A stretch of DNA of 32,879 bases from Gammaproteobacteria bacterium (GTDB lineage: Bacteria; Pseudomonadota; Gammaproteobacteria; Pseudomonadales; CAMLJR01): contig JAJUJZ010000020.1 in NCBI GenBank assembly GCA_029265075.1, forward strand, positions 1 to 32,879. The letters run 5' to 3'. Position 1 is the stretch's first letter, and each line of letters opens with the position of its first letter. This document shows, piece after piece, positions 8,148 through 16,665 of the stretch. The notes beneath the pieces were generated by a model that was not told where the DNA came from, did not search any database, and saw only the letters and a list, made by a program, of their open reading frames with translations. Both the position numbers and the translations under genes were made by a program.

Positions 8148-9002
8148 TCAGCGCGCCTGCCGCACCGCGTGCCACGTGACCAGCCGGCGCCCGGCGCTTT
8201 CGCTCGACTGGGCGTATCCTTCCATCCGGTCGCCCGTTACCCTGCCGTTGAGGATGTAGCGGGCGTCGCCGGCATCCATCTGCAGCTCCAGGCGTTCGCC
8301 GCGCAGCAGGACACGCTCCACACGCAGCAGCTTGTCGTCCGGTGTCAGACGGCCATTCACGCGCTGGAAGCGCTGACTGAGCTCCAGCGTGAAGCGCTCT
8401 TCGCCGACCACGAGTTCCCAGTTGCCGGCCACGTCTGCCGGTACGATCCAGAGATAAAGCTCAGGGCCAGCCACGGATGTGATCTGCTCATCGGGCAGCC
8501 ACTCGCCCATATCGAACGCGCTGGAGACGACCCGCGTCCCCGGCGCCAGCTGCTTGAGCAGCAGCGGTCGCAGGCGCAGGTTGGCTTCAGGCATCAGGTA
8601 GAGCGCGACGACCGAAGCGTGGGCCAGATCGGCCTGGTAGAGATCTCCTTCCAGGAACAGCGTGCGATCGCTGACGCCGGCCGCCGCGGCGCGGGTGCGC
8701 GCGGCTGCAACCAGCTCTGGTTCCAGTTCGACGCCATGCGCCAGCACACCACGGCGGGCGGCTTCAATAACGATGGGGCCGTTGCCCGCACCGAGATCGA
8801 TCAGATAGTCGCCGGGCGCCAGCCGGGCCAGCGCCAGCAGCTCCTGGATCAGTCGCTGGTCACTCTCGACATAGGGTGCCACCGCGCCGGCCGAGGGCGT
8901 GATCGTGCCGGCAGTCTGTGCTGTAACTGGCACTGCGGCTGCCAGCAGCAGTGGCCCGAGCAGGGGCAGCAGCGGCCGGAGGAAGGCGGTAGCACGGGTC
9001 AT
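8148..9002 (-). CDS. Class I SAM-dependent methyltransferase-fold protein with export signal
   Basis: The 284-residue product starts with a signal-like segment: MTRATAFLRP, a leucine/alanine core at about residues 10-25, and VTAQTAG as a probable cleavage site. A Rossmann methyltransferase domain follows, with motif I DLGAGNGPIVIEAARRG (from residue 69) and an acidic residue after the second strand in HGVELEPELV. The last 80 residues are strand-rich with no assigned function. The ATG at 9002 is chosen because GAGGAG stands five bases before it; an in-frame ATG at 9089 would add 29 residues without such a site. A methyltransferase outside the cytoplasm would lack its usual cofactor supply, so either the segment is a membrane anchor or the domain has another role. 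The substrate is unknown. Confidence 0.75.
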   Translation of the reverse strand: MTRATAFLRPLLPLLGPLLLAAAVPVTAQTAGTITPSAGAVAPYVESDQRLIQELLALARLAPGDYLIDLGAGNGPIVIEAARRGVLAHGVELEPELVAAARTRAAAAGVSDRTLFLEGDLYQADLAHASVVALYLMPEANLRLRPLLLKQLAPGTRVVSSAFDMGEWLPDEQITSVAGPELYLWIVPADVAGNWELVVGEERFTLELSQRFQRVNGRLTPDDKLLRVERVLLRGERLELQMDAGDARYILNGRVTGDRMEGYAQSSESAGRRLVTWHAVRQAR

Positions 9003-9166
9003 CTCGGCTCCTCGATCAGGACAGTGCGGATGCAAAGCGCTGCAGGGTACACGAGTGCCCCAGGACGAGCCATGCAGGCGCTGACGCATCGGTTACCGAT
9101 TCTGTGACAAAGTTGGCGCAACCGGACTGCTAGACTCCTGACAGTTGTTCAAGCGGAGCAGTAATC

Positions 9167-10081
9167 ATGGAGAAAGTGCTGGCGCAGGCCGCGCAGGAAA
9201 TTGCCACGGTCGTACTGGGCAAGGAGCGGCAGATCCAGCTTTCGCTCTGCTGCCTGCTGGCGGATGGTCACCTGCTGCTGGAGGACCTGCCGGGCATGGG
9301 CAAGACCACACTCAGCCACGCGCTGGCGCAGGTGCTGGGGCTTCAGTACCGGCGGGTCCAGTTCACCAGCGATCTGCTGCCGGCCGATATTCTCGGGGCG
9401 AGCATTTTTGACCGAGACAGTAACGCCTTCCAGTTTCTGCCCGGACCCATCTTTACGCAGGTGCTGCTGGCGGACGAGATCAACCGCTCGACGCCAAAGA
9501 CCCAGTCGGCGCTGCTGGAAGCGATGGAGGAGCGACAGGTGACCGTGGAAGGTGAAACACGGCCGTTGCCGCGTCCCTTTTTTGTCATTGCCACGCAGAA
9601 CCCCATCACCCAGTCGGGCACCTACCCGCTGCCGGAGTCGCAGCTCGATCGCTTTCTGATGCGACTGTCGCTCGGTTATCCGGACCCGGCTGCTGAGCGC
9701 CAGCTGCTGAAAGGGGAGAGGACGGCAAAGCGCCTGCCGCAGCTGCGGCAGTGTCTGGCGCCTGAACAGCTGGTCAGGCTACAGGCCGCGGTCGAAGAGG
9801 TTCATGTTGCCGACGCCCTGCTCGACTATCTGCAGCGGCTGATCGCCTATACCCGCAGCGAGCCCGGTTTTGCTTTTGGCCTGTCGCCGCGCGGCGCGCT
9901 GGCCCTGCTACGGGCGGCGCGTGCCTGGGCGCTGATGGCCAGGCGCGGTCATGTGGTGCCGGAAGATATTCAGCAGGTGCTGCCAGCGGTGGTCGAGCAC
10001 CGTCTGCATGCACCGGTCGATTACAGCGGCGGTGGCGGCGCCCTGGTCGAACGTCTGTTACGTCAGGTGCCTGTGATCTGA
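9167..10081 (+). CDS. MoxR family AAA+ ATPase
   Basis: MoxR ATPases are cytoplasmic chaperone-like AAA+ proteins that usually act with DUF58 and transglutaminase or VWA partners encoded next to them. The 304-residue protein has Walker A GMGKTT (43-48) within LEDLPGMGKTTLSHALA, Walker B VLLADE (99-104) followed by INRSTPKTQSALLEAMEER, sensor 1 in FFVIATQNP, and a C-terminal AAA lid (LSPRGALALLRAARAWA). The ATG follows GGAGCAG at a reasonable distance. Only two bases separate its stop from the DUF58 ATG, so it heads a three-gene operon. It is divergent from the methyltransferase-fold gene across 164 bases. The client is not known. Confidence 0.93.
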   Translation: MEKVLAQAAQEIATVVLGKERQIQLSLCCLLADGHLLLEDLPGMGKTTLSHALAQVLGLQYRRVQFTSDLLPADILGASIFDRDSNAFQFLPGPIFTQVLLADEINRSTPKTQSALLEAMEERQVTVEGETRPLPRPFFVIATQNPITQSGTYPLPESQLDRFLMRLSLGYPDPAAERQLLKGERTAKRLPQLRQCLAPEQLVRLQAAVEEVHVADALLDYLQRLIAYTRSEPGFAFGLSPRGALALLRAARAWALMARRGHVVPEDIQQVLPAVVEHRLHAPVDYSGGGGALVERLLRQVPVI

Positions 10082-10083
10082 CA

Positions 10084-11088
10084 ATGTCCGGAACTTCGGT
10101 ACAGCGCGCTGGTGATCGGCGTCAGCAGAGCAGCCGGCTCGGACGCTGGTTGCCCAGCATGCTGGAGCGGCGTATTCCACGCGGACGTCGGGTCACGCTC
10201 GATCAGCGCCGCATTTTCATCGCACCGAGCGTCACCGGAGCGTGGTTTCTGCTCATGCTGCTGCTCATGTTTCTGGTGGGGGTGAACTATCAGAACAACA
10301 TGGCACTGGCGCTGGTTTTTCTGCTGCTGAGTCTGTTTACGGTCGCCATTCTCCACACCTATGCCAACCTGGCTGGCCTGACGCTCGAGGGCCGGCCGGG
10401 ACAGCCTACCTTTGCCGGGGAGCGTGCCGAATTTGAGATTCTGCTCCAGCATCACAGCGCGCGACCGCGCCATCACCTTACCCTCGGCTGGCCCGGTGAA
10501 GCACCGGTTACGGTGTCGGTGGACAGCGGTACCGCCGTGTCGGTCCGGCTGTTCCACGCCGCTCTCCAGCGCGGGGTGCTGCGGCCCGGCCGGCTGCGGC
10601 TGCAGTCGGTCTATCCGCTGGGCCTGCTGCGAGCCTGGACCTGGCTCGACGTGGAGCTGACGGCGCTGGTCTATCCGCAGCCGCTGCCCGGGCCGCGCCC
10701 AATGGCAATGCTGGCTGCCAGCGAGCAGCCCGGCACTATCCATACCCAGCCGGGCAGTGACGACTACGCGGGCTTTCGTCCCTACCGGCCCGGCGATGCA
10801 CCGCGGCAGGTGTTGTGGCGCACGGCGGCCAAGGGGCTGCCGCTGCAGACCAGGCAGTTTGCCGAGACGCGTTTGCCCACCGAGCTGCTGAGCTTCGACG
10901 CAGCCGAGGGAGATACCGAGCAGCGCCTGCGACTGCTCTGCCACTGGGTGCTGGAAGCGAGTCGGCGCCAGCAGCCGTTCGGGCTGGACCTGCCGGGCCG
11001 GACCCTGGCTCCGGTCAGCGGCCCCGAGCATACCGCCCAGGCCCTGGCGGCGCTGGCGCGCTTCGGCTTACCGGAGACGCGTCCGTGA
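10084..11088 (+). CDS. DUF58 domain membrane protein
   Basis: The 334-residue product has a basic N-terminus of about 45 residues (RRIPRGRRVTLDQRRIF), then two closely spaced membrane helices at about residues 50-68 and 75-92 (WFLLMLLLMFLVGVNY and LALVFLLLSLFTVAIL). A soluble part ends in the DUF58 signature at about residues 222-250 (GSDDYAGFRPYRPGD followed by VLWRTAAKG). Such proteins regularly follow MoxR genes and are often followed by a transglutaminase-like membrane protein, exactly as here. The biochemical role is unknown; the DUF58 fold is related to VWA domains. Its TGA overlaps the GTG start of the next gene by four bases. Confidence 0.9.
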   Translation: MSGTSVQRAGDRRQQSSRLGRWLPSMLERRIPRGRRVTLDQRRIFIAPSVTGAWFLLMLLLMFLVGVNYQNNMALALVFLLLSLFTVAILHTYANLAGLTLEGRPGQPTFAGERAEFEILLQHHSARPRHHLTLGWPGEAPVTVSVDSGTAVSVRLFHAALQRGVLRPGRLRLQSVYPLGLLRAWTWLDVELTALVYPQPLPGPRPMAMLAASEQPGTIHTQPGSDDYAGFRPYRPGDAPRQVLWRTAAKGLPLQTRQFAETRLPTELLSFDAAEGDTEQRLRLLCHWVLEASRRQQPFGLDLPGRTLAPVSGPEHTAQALAALARFGLPETRP

Positions 11089-13079
11089 TTGCGCGTGACT
11101 GGCTGTCACGTGGCAGTCTCGGCTGGCTGCTGGCGGCTCAGTTCGCGCTGGTCAGCACCCATCTGGGCCATCTGCCGGTCTGGGTGCTGGCGCTGTGGCT
11201 GTTCGTCGCCGGCTGGCGCGTGCTGGTATTTCAGGGGCGCGTCGGCTTCCCGCCACGCTGGGTGAAGCTGATCGCCATCGCCGGTGCAGTGGCGGGAATC
11301 TGGAGCAGTTACGGCAGCTGGCAAGGGCTGGAGCCGATGGCTGCGCTGCTGGTCAGCGGCTTCTGTTTCAAGCTGATGGAGGCGGCGACCCGGCGCGACG
11401 CCTATGTACTGATTTTTCTTGGCTATTTTGTCGCGCTGTCGGCGTTTCTGTTTGGTCAGGAGCTGCTGGCGGTGCTGCATGTGGCGCTCGCCGTCGGGCT
11501 GCTGCTGACAGCGCAGGTCGCTCTGCACCAGACCGATCATGCCGCGTTCAGCCGGCAGGCGCTGCGGCTGGCAACGATGCTGCTGTTGCAGGCACTGCCG
11601 CTTGCATTACTGCTGTTTCTGGTGACACCGCGGCTGGCACCGATGTGGCGGGTGCCGATTCCCGGCGAACATGCGCGCACCGGCATGAGCGAGGTGATTG
11701 CGCCCGGTGATGTCGCGAAGCTGGCCCGTTCAGCCGAGCTGGTGTTCCGCGCACGCTTCGATCAGCCGGCGCCTCCGCCAGCGGATCTCTACTGGCGTGG
11801 TCTGGTACTCGATCACTTTGACGGCCGCGCCTGGCGGCCTGGCCCGGCCGCGGAATGGCTCCGCAGAAGTACGGCCAGTCCGGCACCTCCGGGTATCGAC
11901 TATGAGATCTTCCTCGAGCCCACCGGCACGCGCTGGCTCTACGCGCTCTGGCCTTCGATGAGCCGCCAGTCGGGCATTGTCGAAACCGCGGATGGCCGCC
12001 TGGTATCGGTGCAGCCGGTGCACGACAAATTTCGCTATCAGGTCCGTCTGTTGAGCGACAGCGCGGCGACTGTGGTCCGGGACAGCGGTACGCTGCCGCC
12101 GCCACAGCGGCGCAGCGCGCTGCGGCTGCCGGCTGACAGCAATCCGCGGACCCGGCAGTGGGCGGCTGCGCTCCGTGACAGCCATCCGGACGACGCACAG
12201 CTGATTGCTGCTGTACTGGGCCATCTGCGACACGAGCCGTTTGTCTACACACTGCAGCCGCCGACCCTGGGCGAACACAGCATCGACGAATTCCTGTTCC
12301 AGACGCGGCGCGGCTTTTGCGAGCATTACGCCAGCAGCTTTGCGTTCGTGCTGCGAGCCGCTGGCATTCCCGCCCGTGTCGTCGCCGGTTATCAGGGCGG
12401 CGAGCCCAATCCACTCAATGGCACCCTGGTTGTGCGTCAGTATGATGCGCATGCCTGGGTCGAGGCCTGGCTGCCGGAGTATGGCTGGGTGCGGCTTGAC
12501 CCGACCGCGGCGGTTGCGCCGGAGCGGGTGGAGATGGGACTGGAAGGGGCGCTTCCGGGCGGCGAGTTTCTGGCTGAGCAGCCGCTGTCGCCAAACCGCT
12601 ACCGGCACATTCCGTGGCTCAACCGGGCCCGCATGCAGCTCGACTCGATCAATTACCAGTGGATGCGCTGGGTGGTCGATTACCGTGGCCAGACTCAGGA
12701 GGCGGTGCTGCGCCGGCTGCTCGGGGAAATCGACACCTGGCGCCTGTTGCTGTTCGCGATCGCCGCCGGCGGCGTCTCGTTGCTGCTGTGTGCCGCAATG
12801 CTGTTCGGGCGTCACTGGCACCAGCGTCAGCCCCCCGAACGGCGCCTGTTCGAGCGCTTCTGCCGGCAGATGGCGCGGCGCGGTTATCCGCGACCGGCTG
12901 CGCTGGCGGCGCGAAACTATGGCGAGTGGCTGCAGCAGCAGCGGCCGGAGTGGCAGTTCGTCAGGCCGGTTATCGACAGTTTTGAGGCGTTGCAGTACCG
13001 CCCGTTGACGCCGGTGCAGCGGCGTCTGCTGCTGCAGCGACTGCGTGCCGGGGTGCGTCAGGCCGCTCGCGCCAGCTGA
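11085..13079 (+). CDS. TgpA-like transglutaminase-domain membrane protein
   Basis: This 664-residue membrane protein has an N-terminal bundle of hydrophobic helices (about residues 10-190, DUF3488 region), a periplasmic transglutaminase-like domain, one more helix (LLLFAIAAGGVSLLLCAAML, near residues 558-577) and a DUF4129-type C-terminal tail. The papain-like triad is complete: Cys412 in RGFCEHYASS, His456 in YDAHAWVEAW and Asp472 in VRLDPTAAV. This matches the Pseudomonas aeruginosa TgpA type, which is important for viability there. The GTG start at 11085 overlaps the DUF58 stop (GTGA); the frame stays open further upstream, but that stretch lies inside the DUF58 gene. The natural substrate is not established. 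Confidence 0.9.
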   Translation: MIARDWLSRGSLGWLLAAQFALVSTHLGHLPVWVLALWLFVAGWRVLVFQGRVGFPPRWVKLIAIAGAVAGIWSSYGSWQGLEPMAALLVSGFCFKLMEAATRRDAYVLIFLGYFVALSAFLFGQELLAVLHVALAVGLLLTAQVALHQTDHAAFSRQALRLATMLLLQALPLALLLFLVTPRLAPMWRVPIPGEHARTGMSEVIAPGDVAKLARSAELVFRARFDQPAPPPADLYWRGLVLDHFDGRAWRPGPAAEWLRRSTASPAPPGIDYEIFLEPTGTRWLYALWPSMSRQSGIVETADGRLVSVQPVHDKFRYQVRLLSDSAATVVRDSGTLPPPQRRSALRLPADSNPRTRQWAAALRDSHPDDAQLIAAVLGHLRHEPFVYTLQPPTLGEHSIDEFLFQTRRGFCEHYASSFAFVLRAAGIPARVVAGYQGGEPNPLNGTLVVRQYDAHAWVEAWLPEYGWVRLDPTAAVAPERVEMGLEGALPGGEFLAEQPLSPNRYRHIPWLNRARMQLDSINYQWMRWVVDYRGQTQEAVLRRLLGEIDTWRLLLFAIAAGGVSLLLCAAMLFGRHWHQRQPPERRLFERFCRQMARRGYPRPAALAARNYGEWLQQQRPEWQFVRPVIDSFEALQYRPLTPVQRRLLLQRLRAGVRQAARAS

Positions 13080-13163
13080 TCGCTTCGCCTGGCGGTTTCT
13101 CCTAGAATGCCGCTTCTCGAGGCGCGCCACGCGCGCCAGCTGTTCCGTGATGAGAGATCTGAA

Positions 13164-13571
13164 ATGAATCAGGCTGCCAAAAAGATCGTTGAAAACTACT
13201 ACGCCGCTTTCAATGCGGGAGATATGGATGCCTTTCTGGCGCTGCTGACCGACGATGTGATTCACGACATCAACGAGGGACCGCGCGAAATTGGCAAAGA
13301 GGCGTTTCGGGCCTTCATGAATCGTATGAATGGCAGCTACCAGGAGGAGCTGGTGGATATGACGATTATGACCAGCGCGGACGGCACCCGGGCGGCGGCA
13401 GAGTTCACTGTGCTCGGTACCTATCTCAAAGCGGATGCCGGTCTGCCGCCTGCGCGCGGTCAGCAGTATCGGTTGCCGGCTGGTGCGTTTTTCGAACTGC
13501 GCGACGGCAAGGTGGCGCGCATCAGCAATTACTACAACCTGCAGAACTGGATTGCCCAGGTAAGTCAGTGA
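13164..13571 (+). CDS. SnoaL-like / NTF2-fold protein
   Basis: The 135-residue protein has the layout of the SnoaL-like / ketosteroid-isomerase-related (NTF2) fold: an opening helix (KKIVENYYAAFNAGDMDAFLALL), a strand with DDVIHDINEG, a helix (KEAFRAFMNRMN), and strands ending in GAFFELRDGKVARISNYYNL. The ATG at 13164 is preferred over an in-frame ATG at 13107 because the extra residues do not resemble the fold. The last four bases overlap the GTG of the next gene, so it is coupled to the acetyltransferase and nitrilase genes. Members are enzymes or binding proteins; no catalytic residues can be assigned from sequence alone, so its function is unknown. Confidence 0.8.
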   Translation: MNQAAKKIVENYYAAFNAGDMDAFLALLTDDVIHDINEGPREIGKEAFRAFMNRMNGSYQEELVDMTIMTSADGTRAAAEFTVLGTYLKADAGLPPARGQQYRLPAGAFFELRDGKVARISNYYNLQNWIAQVSQ

Positions 13572-14212
13572 GCAGCGACAATGCTCCAGCACGTGGCGCT
13601 GCGCAGCAGCAACCGCTGCAAATCGTAGCCCGGTCCGGCAGCGCACTGCGTGACTATGTGCCTGCGCTGGCGGCGCTGCGGATCGAAGTGTTCCGCGAGT
13701 GGCCTTATCTCTATGAAGGAGATATGGACTACGAACGCAACTACCTGCAGACCTATGTCGACTCGCCACGCGCAGTGGTGGTGCTGGCGCTGGCGGGCGA
13801 TCAGGTGGTCGGTGCCGCCACCGGTCTGCCGCTGGCGGATGAGACGCCGGAGTTCCAGCAGCCCTTCATCGACCACGGTTATGCCCCGGCAGAGGTGTTC
13901 TACTGTGCAGAGTCGGTGCTGCGTGCGCCGTGGCGCGGGCGCGGTGTGGGCCATGAGTTCTTTGCGCTGCGCGAGCAGCATGCGCGGGGGCTGGGTGGTT
14001 TTCGTTACAGCGCGTTCTGTCGCGTTGAACGACCGGACGATCACCCGCTGCGACCGGCGAATTATGCGCCGCTTGATGCCTTCTGGCAGCGGCGCGGCTA
14101 TCGCGAGCAGCGGAAGTTGCGTACCTTTTACAGCTGGAAGGATGTCGGTGCCGATCGAGAAACCGAAAAGCCGATGATTTTCTGGCTCAAGCATCTGGAG
14201 TCAACGCCGTGA
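13568..14212 (+). CDS. GNAT family N-acetyltransferase
   Basis: The 214-residue product carries a GNAT acetyl-CoA fold. The pyrophosphate-binding motif is APWRGRGVGHEFFALREQHA (roughly residues 118-137), preceded by the strand EVFYCAESVLR. RIEVFREWPYLYEGD near the N-terminus is seen in the GNAT part of GNAT-nitrilase two-domain proteins, from memory of that family. The GTG start overlaps the previous stop by four bases, and its own TGA overlaps the GTG of the nitrilase gene by four bases. The substrate is unknown; given the partner, an amide- or amine-containing small molecule is a reasonable guess. Confidence 0.85.
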   Translation: MSSDNAPARGAAQQQPLQIVARSGSALRDYVPALAALRIEVFREWPYLYEGDMDYERNYLQTYVDSPRAVVVLALAGDQVVGAATGLPLADETPEFQQPFIDHGYAPAEVFYCAESVLRAPWRGRGVGHEFFALREQHARGLGGFRYSAFCRVERPDDHPLRPANYAPLDAFWQRRGYREQRKLRTFYSWKDVGADRETEKPMIFWLKHLESTP

Positions 14213-15087
14213 GTGATACCAGGCTGCGGATTGCGGCGGCTCAGTATCCGGTCGACTATCTCAGCGACTGGTCGGCCTATCAGTACAAGATCACCGAATG
14301 GGTCGAGCGTGCTGTCGAAGAGCGCGCAGCACTGCTGCTGTTCCCCGAATATTTCAGCATGGAACTCGCCTCGCTCTTTGAGGAGCGGATTTATCGGTCG
14401 CTCTCACTGCAGCTCGAAGCGATGCAGTCACTGCTCAAGGGATTTCAGGCACTGCTTGGCAGCCTGGCGAGTCAGCACCGCATCCATATCGTCGGTGGGA
14501 CCTTCCCGGTGCGGCAGCCTGATGACAGTTATCGCAACCGCTGCTACTGGTTCTACCCCGATGGGCGTCTGCAGTTTCAGGACAAACTGCAGATGACACG
14601 CTTCGAGACTGAACAGTGGCTGATCAGTGCAGGTGACACGATCAATCTGTTTGAAACACCGTTTGGCAAAGTTGGCGTGAGCATCTGCTACGACAGCGAG
14701 TTTCCCCTGATTGCACGCCGTCAGGTGGAGCAGGGCGCTGATCTGATTCTGGTACCGAGCTGTACCGATACGCTGGCTGGCTTTCACCGGGTGCAGATCG
14801 GCAGCCGTGCACGAGCGCTGGAAAACCAGTGCTATGTGGTGCAGTCGGCTCTGATCGGCACTGCGGAATGGTCAGAAGCGGTCGATATCAACAATGGTGC
14901 TGCCGCCATCTATACGCCGGTCGATTATGGCTTCCCCGATGATGGCATCCTGGCGATGGGCGAGCTGAACCAGCCGCAATGGATTTACGCCGACGTCGAT
15001 CTTGCGGCCCTGCGCCAGGTGCGGGAGACAGGCCAGGTGTTCAATCATCGCGACTGGAACGGTCAGTATCGCATCTGGCAGTCGTAA
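14209..15087 (+). CDS. Carbon-nitrogen hydrolase (nitrilase superfamily)
   Basis: This 292-residue enzyme belongs to the nitrilase/amidase superfamily, which hydrolyses C-N bonds in amides, nitriles or N-carbamyl compounds. The catalytic triad is complete: Glu47 in LLLFPEYFSME, Lys126 in QDKLQMTRFE and the nucleophile Cys160 in VGVSICYDSEFP. RARALENQCYVVQSA is another conserved superfamily block. The family branch is that of free-standing Nit-like amidohydrolases, also found fused to GNAT domains. GTG at 14209 overlaps the acetyltransferase stop, which suggests the pair forms the split version of such a fusion. It ends nine bases before the convergent cytochrome c gene. Confidence 0.9.
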   Translation: MSDTRLRIAAAQYPVDYLSDWSAYQYKITEWVERAVEERAALLLFPEYFSMELASLFEERIYRSLSLQLEAMQSLLKGFQALLGSLASQHRIHIVGGTFPVRQPDDSYRNRCYWFYPDGRLQFQDKLQMTRFETEQWLISAGDTINLFETPFGKVGVSICYDSEFPLIARRQVEQGADLILVPSCTDTLAGFHRVQIGSRARALENQCYVVQSALIGTAEWSEAVDINNGAAAIYTPVDYGFPDDGILAMGELNQPQWIYADVDLAALRQVRETGQVFNHRDWNGQYRIWQS

Positions 15088-15096
15088 CCACTGGCA

Positions 15097-16245
15097 TCAT
15101 CCCGGCGCATCGAATTCCAGACTGGCATAAAACGCGGCCACGTCGCTGCGCTGCGCCGGTGACAGACGCCGGGCGATGGTCTGCATGATGTGAGCATAAC
15201 TGGTACCGCCGCGCCGTCCCGTTGCCAGCAGTTCCAGCTGGCGCTCGAGATAACCTGCCGGCTGACCGGCGAGCAGTGGATAACGCTCGTTACGCTGGTG
15301 GCCGGCTGGTCCGTGGCAGTCGGCGCAGGCGGGAATCCCGTCCAGCTCCGCGCCTGCCAGTGCCAGCTCCCGGCCCCGTGCAACGGCCGACGGGTCTCGG
15401 GCTGCAGCATGCTCGTTACGCACAGGGCCGGTGCGCGAGGCATACCACGCGACCAGTTCGCCCAGAATGGCTGAGTCAGGCTCGGCGGCCGCCACCTGCA
15501 TGAAGCCGCTGTGCCGGCGCCCTTCCCGATAGGCGTGCAGAGTGGCGAGCAGGTACGCTTCACGCTGGCCCGCCAGCCGCGGAAACTCATCATAACGACC
15601 GATTCCATCGTAGCCGTGGCAGCTGGCACAGCGAGTCAGTGCTGTCCGCACGGGCTCTTTCAGCTGCTGGAGTGCCGGCGGCCGGGCGTCGGGAGGCTGG
15701 GTCAGCGCGCGCCACTCGCTGGCCGGAAGGGCCGGCAAGCGGCGCAGGAAAGCCACCATTGCCCACACCTCATCGTCGCGCTGACTGGTGGGCCAGGCCG
15801 GCATGGCGGTGAACTTCACGCCATGCCGCACAATCCAGAACAGTTCGCGGTCGCGCCAGGCCGGGATTCTGGATAGCAGCAGTGGCGGCGGTGGCGTCAT
15901 GCGTCGGGTAGTCACCGCGGGTGTCTGACCCGGCGCCCCATGGCAGCTGACGCAGGCGGTCGCGTAATGGCCAGCGCCGCGTTTTACCAGTGCCGGGTCT
16001 TGCAGATCGGGCGGGTCTGATACCGCGTGCGCACGCAGCTCGACGCTGTTGCGCATGGCGAAGTGGAGGAGCCACGAGGTGACCGGCCAGTGGCCGCTAC
16101 TGGCGGCAATTGGGGCGAACCCCAGCCACGCAAACAGCAGCGCACCGGCGGCGGCCGCCAGCGCCAGCGCTGTCAGCTGCAGCCCGAGCGTGCGCCATGA
16201 GCTGGCGGTCAGGAGCCGCCACAGCGTTGCCCGGCGCCGGCTCAT
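15097..16245 (-). CDS. Membrane-anchored triheme cytochrome c
   Basis: The 382-residue protein has one N-terminal hydrophobic helix (about residues 22-45) and three heme c attachment sites: CVSCH (98-102), CASCH (206-210) and CADCH (307-311). The second and third lie in a tandem repeat that resembles diheme cytochrome c4 (each followed by FPRLAGQ or YPLLAGQ and YLxxxL), while the first is a separate class I domain. It would be anchored in the inner membrane with hemes in the periplasm and probably passes electrons to the oxidase encoded just upstream. The ATG overlaps the stop of the preceding small gene by one base, so it is the last gene of the oxidase operon. It is longer than ordinary c4. 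Confidence 0.9.
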   Translation of the reverse strand: MSRRRATLWRLLTASSWRTLGLQLTALALAAAAGALLFAWLGFAPIAASSGHWPVTSWLLHFAMRNSVELRAHAVSDPPDLQDPALVKRGAGHYATACVSCHGAPGQTPAVTTRRMTPPPPLLLSRIPAWRDRELFWIVRHGVKFTAMPAWPTSQRDDEVWAMVAFLRRLPALPASEWRALTQPPDARPPALQQLKEPVRTALTRCASCHGYDGIGRYDEFPRLAGQREAYLLATLHAYREGRRHSGFMQVAAAEPDSAILGELVAWYASRTGPVRNEHAAARDPSAVARGRELALAGAELDGIPACADCHGPAGHQRNERYPLLAGQPAGYLERQLELLATGRRGGTSYAHIMQTIARRLSPAQRSDVAAFYASLEFDAPG

Positions 16246-16661
16246 CAGCGACAGTCTCCGATCAGCGCCGGCACCATTGCGGTGAACAGCGTTGCCACCA
16301 GACTTAGCTCACACAACAGCAGGGTTGCCAGGCCGAGGAAACGCCGGCGATCGCCGGCGGTGGCTTCGTCATGCGGCGGCGCCTGCTGCCCCCATCGATG
16401 TTGCCGCCACGCACGCCAGGTGGCGACAAGGATGATCGCGACCGCGACGACGGTGTAGACCGCGATCAGCCGGCCAGGCCCCGCGAGCGGGCCATCGCGG
16501 CCGGCGAACCTGGCGCACCAGACTGCGGCGGTGATGTAGCAGAGCATGAAATGCACTGCCCAGGTGGTGGGTGCGACTACCAGCTGCCACAGTGTCTGTC
16601 GCGGTTGCCGTTGTTCTGGCCGGTGATCTGCATCTGACAGGATGCGTGTACCGCGTTTCAT
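16245..16661 (-). CDS. Small three-helix membrane protein of the oxidase operon
   Basis: The 138-residue product has three hydrophobic segments, at about residues 25-48 (VAPTTWAVHFMLCYITAAVW), 65-85 (VYTVVAVAIILVATW) and 110-135 (FLGLATLLLCELSLVATLF). I do not recognise a named family. Its place between the fused subunit I-III gene (four bases upstream) and the triheme cytochrome (one-base overlap) suggests a small oxidase subunit or assembly helper. The ATG at 16661 is chosen because GAGGTG precedes it; an in-frame ATG 39 bases upstream would overlap the oxidase gene and adds an unconvincing segment. Confidence 0.7.
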   Translation of the reverse strand: MKRGTRILSDADHRPEQRQPRQTLWQLVVAPTTWAVHFMLCYITAAVWCARFAGRDGPLAGPGRLIAVYTVVAVAIILVATWRAWRQHRWGQQAPPHDEATAGDRRRFLGLATLLLCELSLVATLFTAMVPALIGDCR

Positions 16662-16665
16662 GCCT

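Noticed and set aside
10815-11084. Longer N-terminus for the transglutaminase gene from 10815
   Set aside because: The stretch lies inside the DUF58 gene and is arginine/alanine-rich; the GTG at 11085 with a GTGA overlap begins the membrane protein properly.
11730-13769. 679-codon open frame on the minus strand across the transglutaminase gene
   Set aside because: It spans several verified plus-strand genes and intergenic DNA, with no domain or ribosome site.
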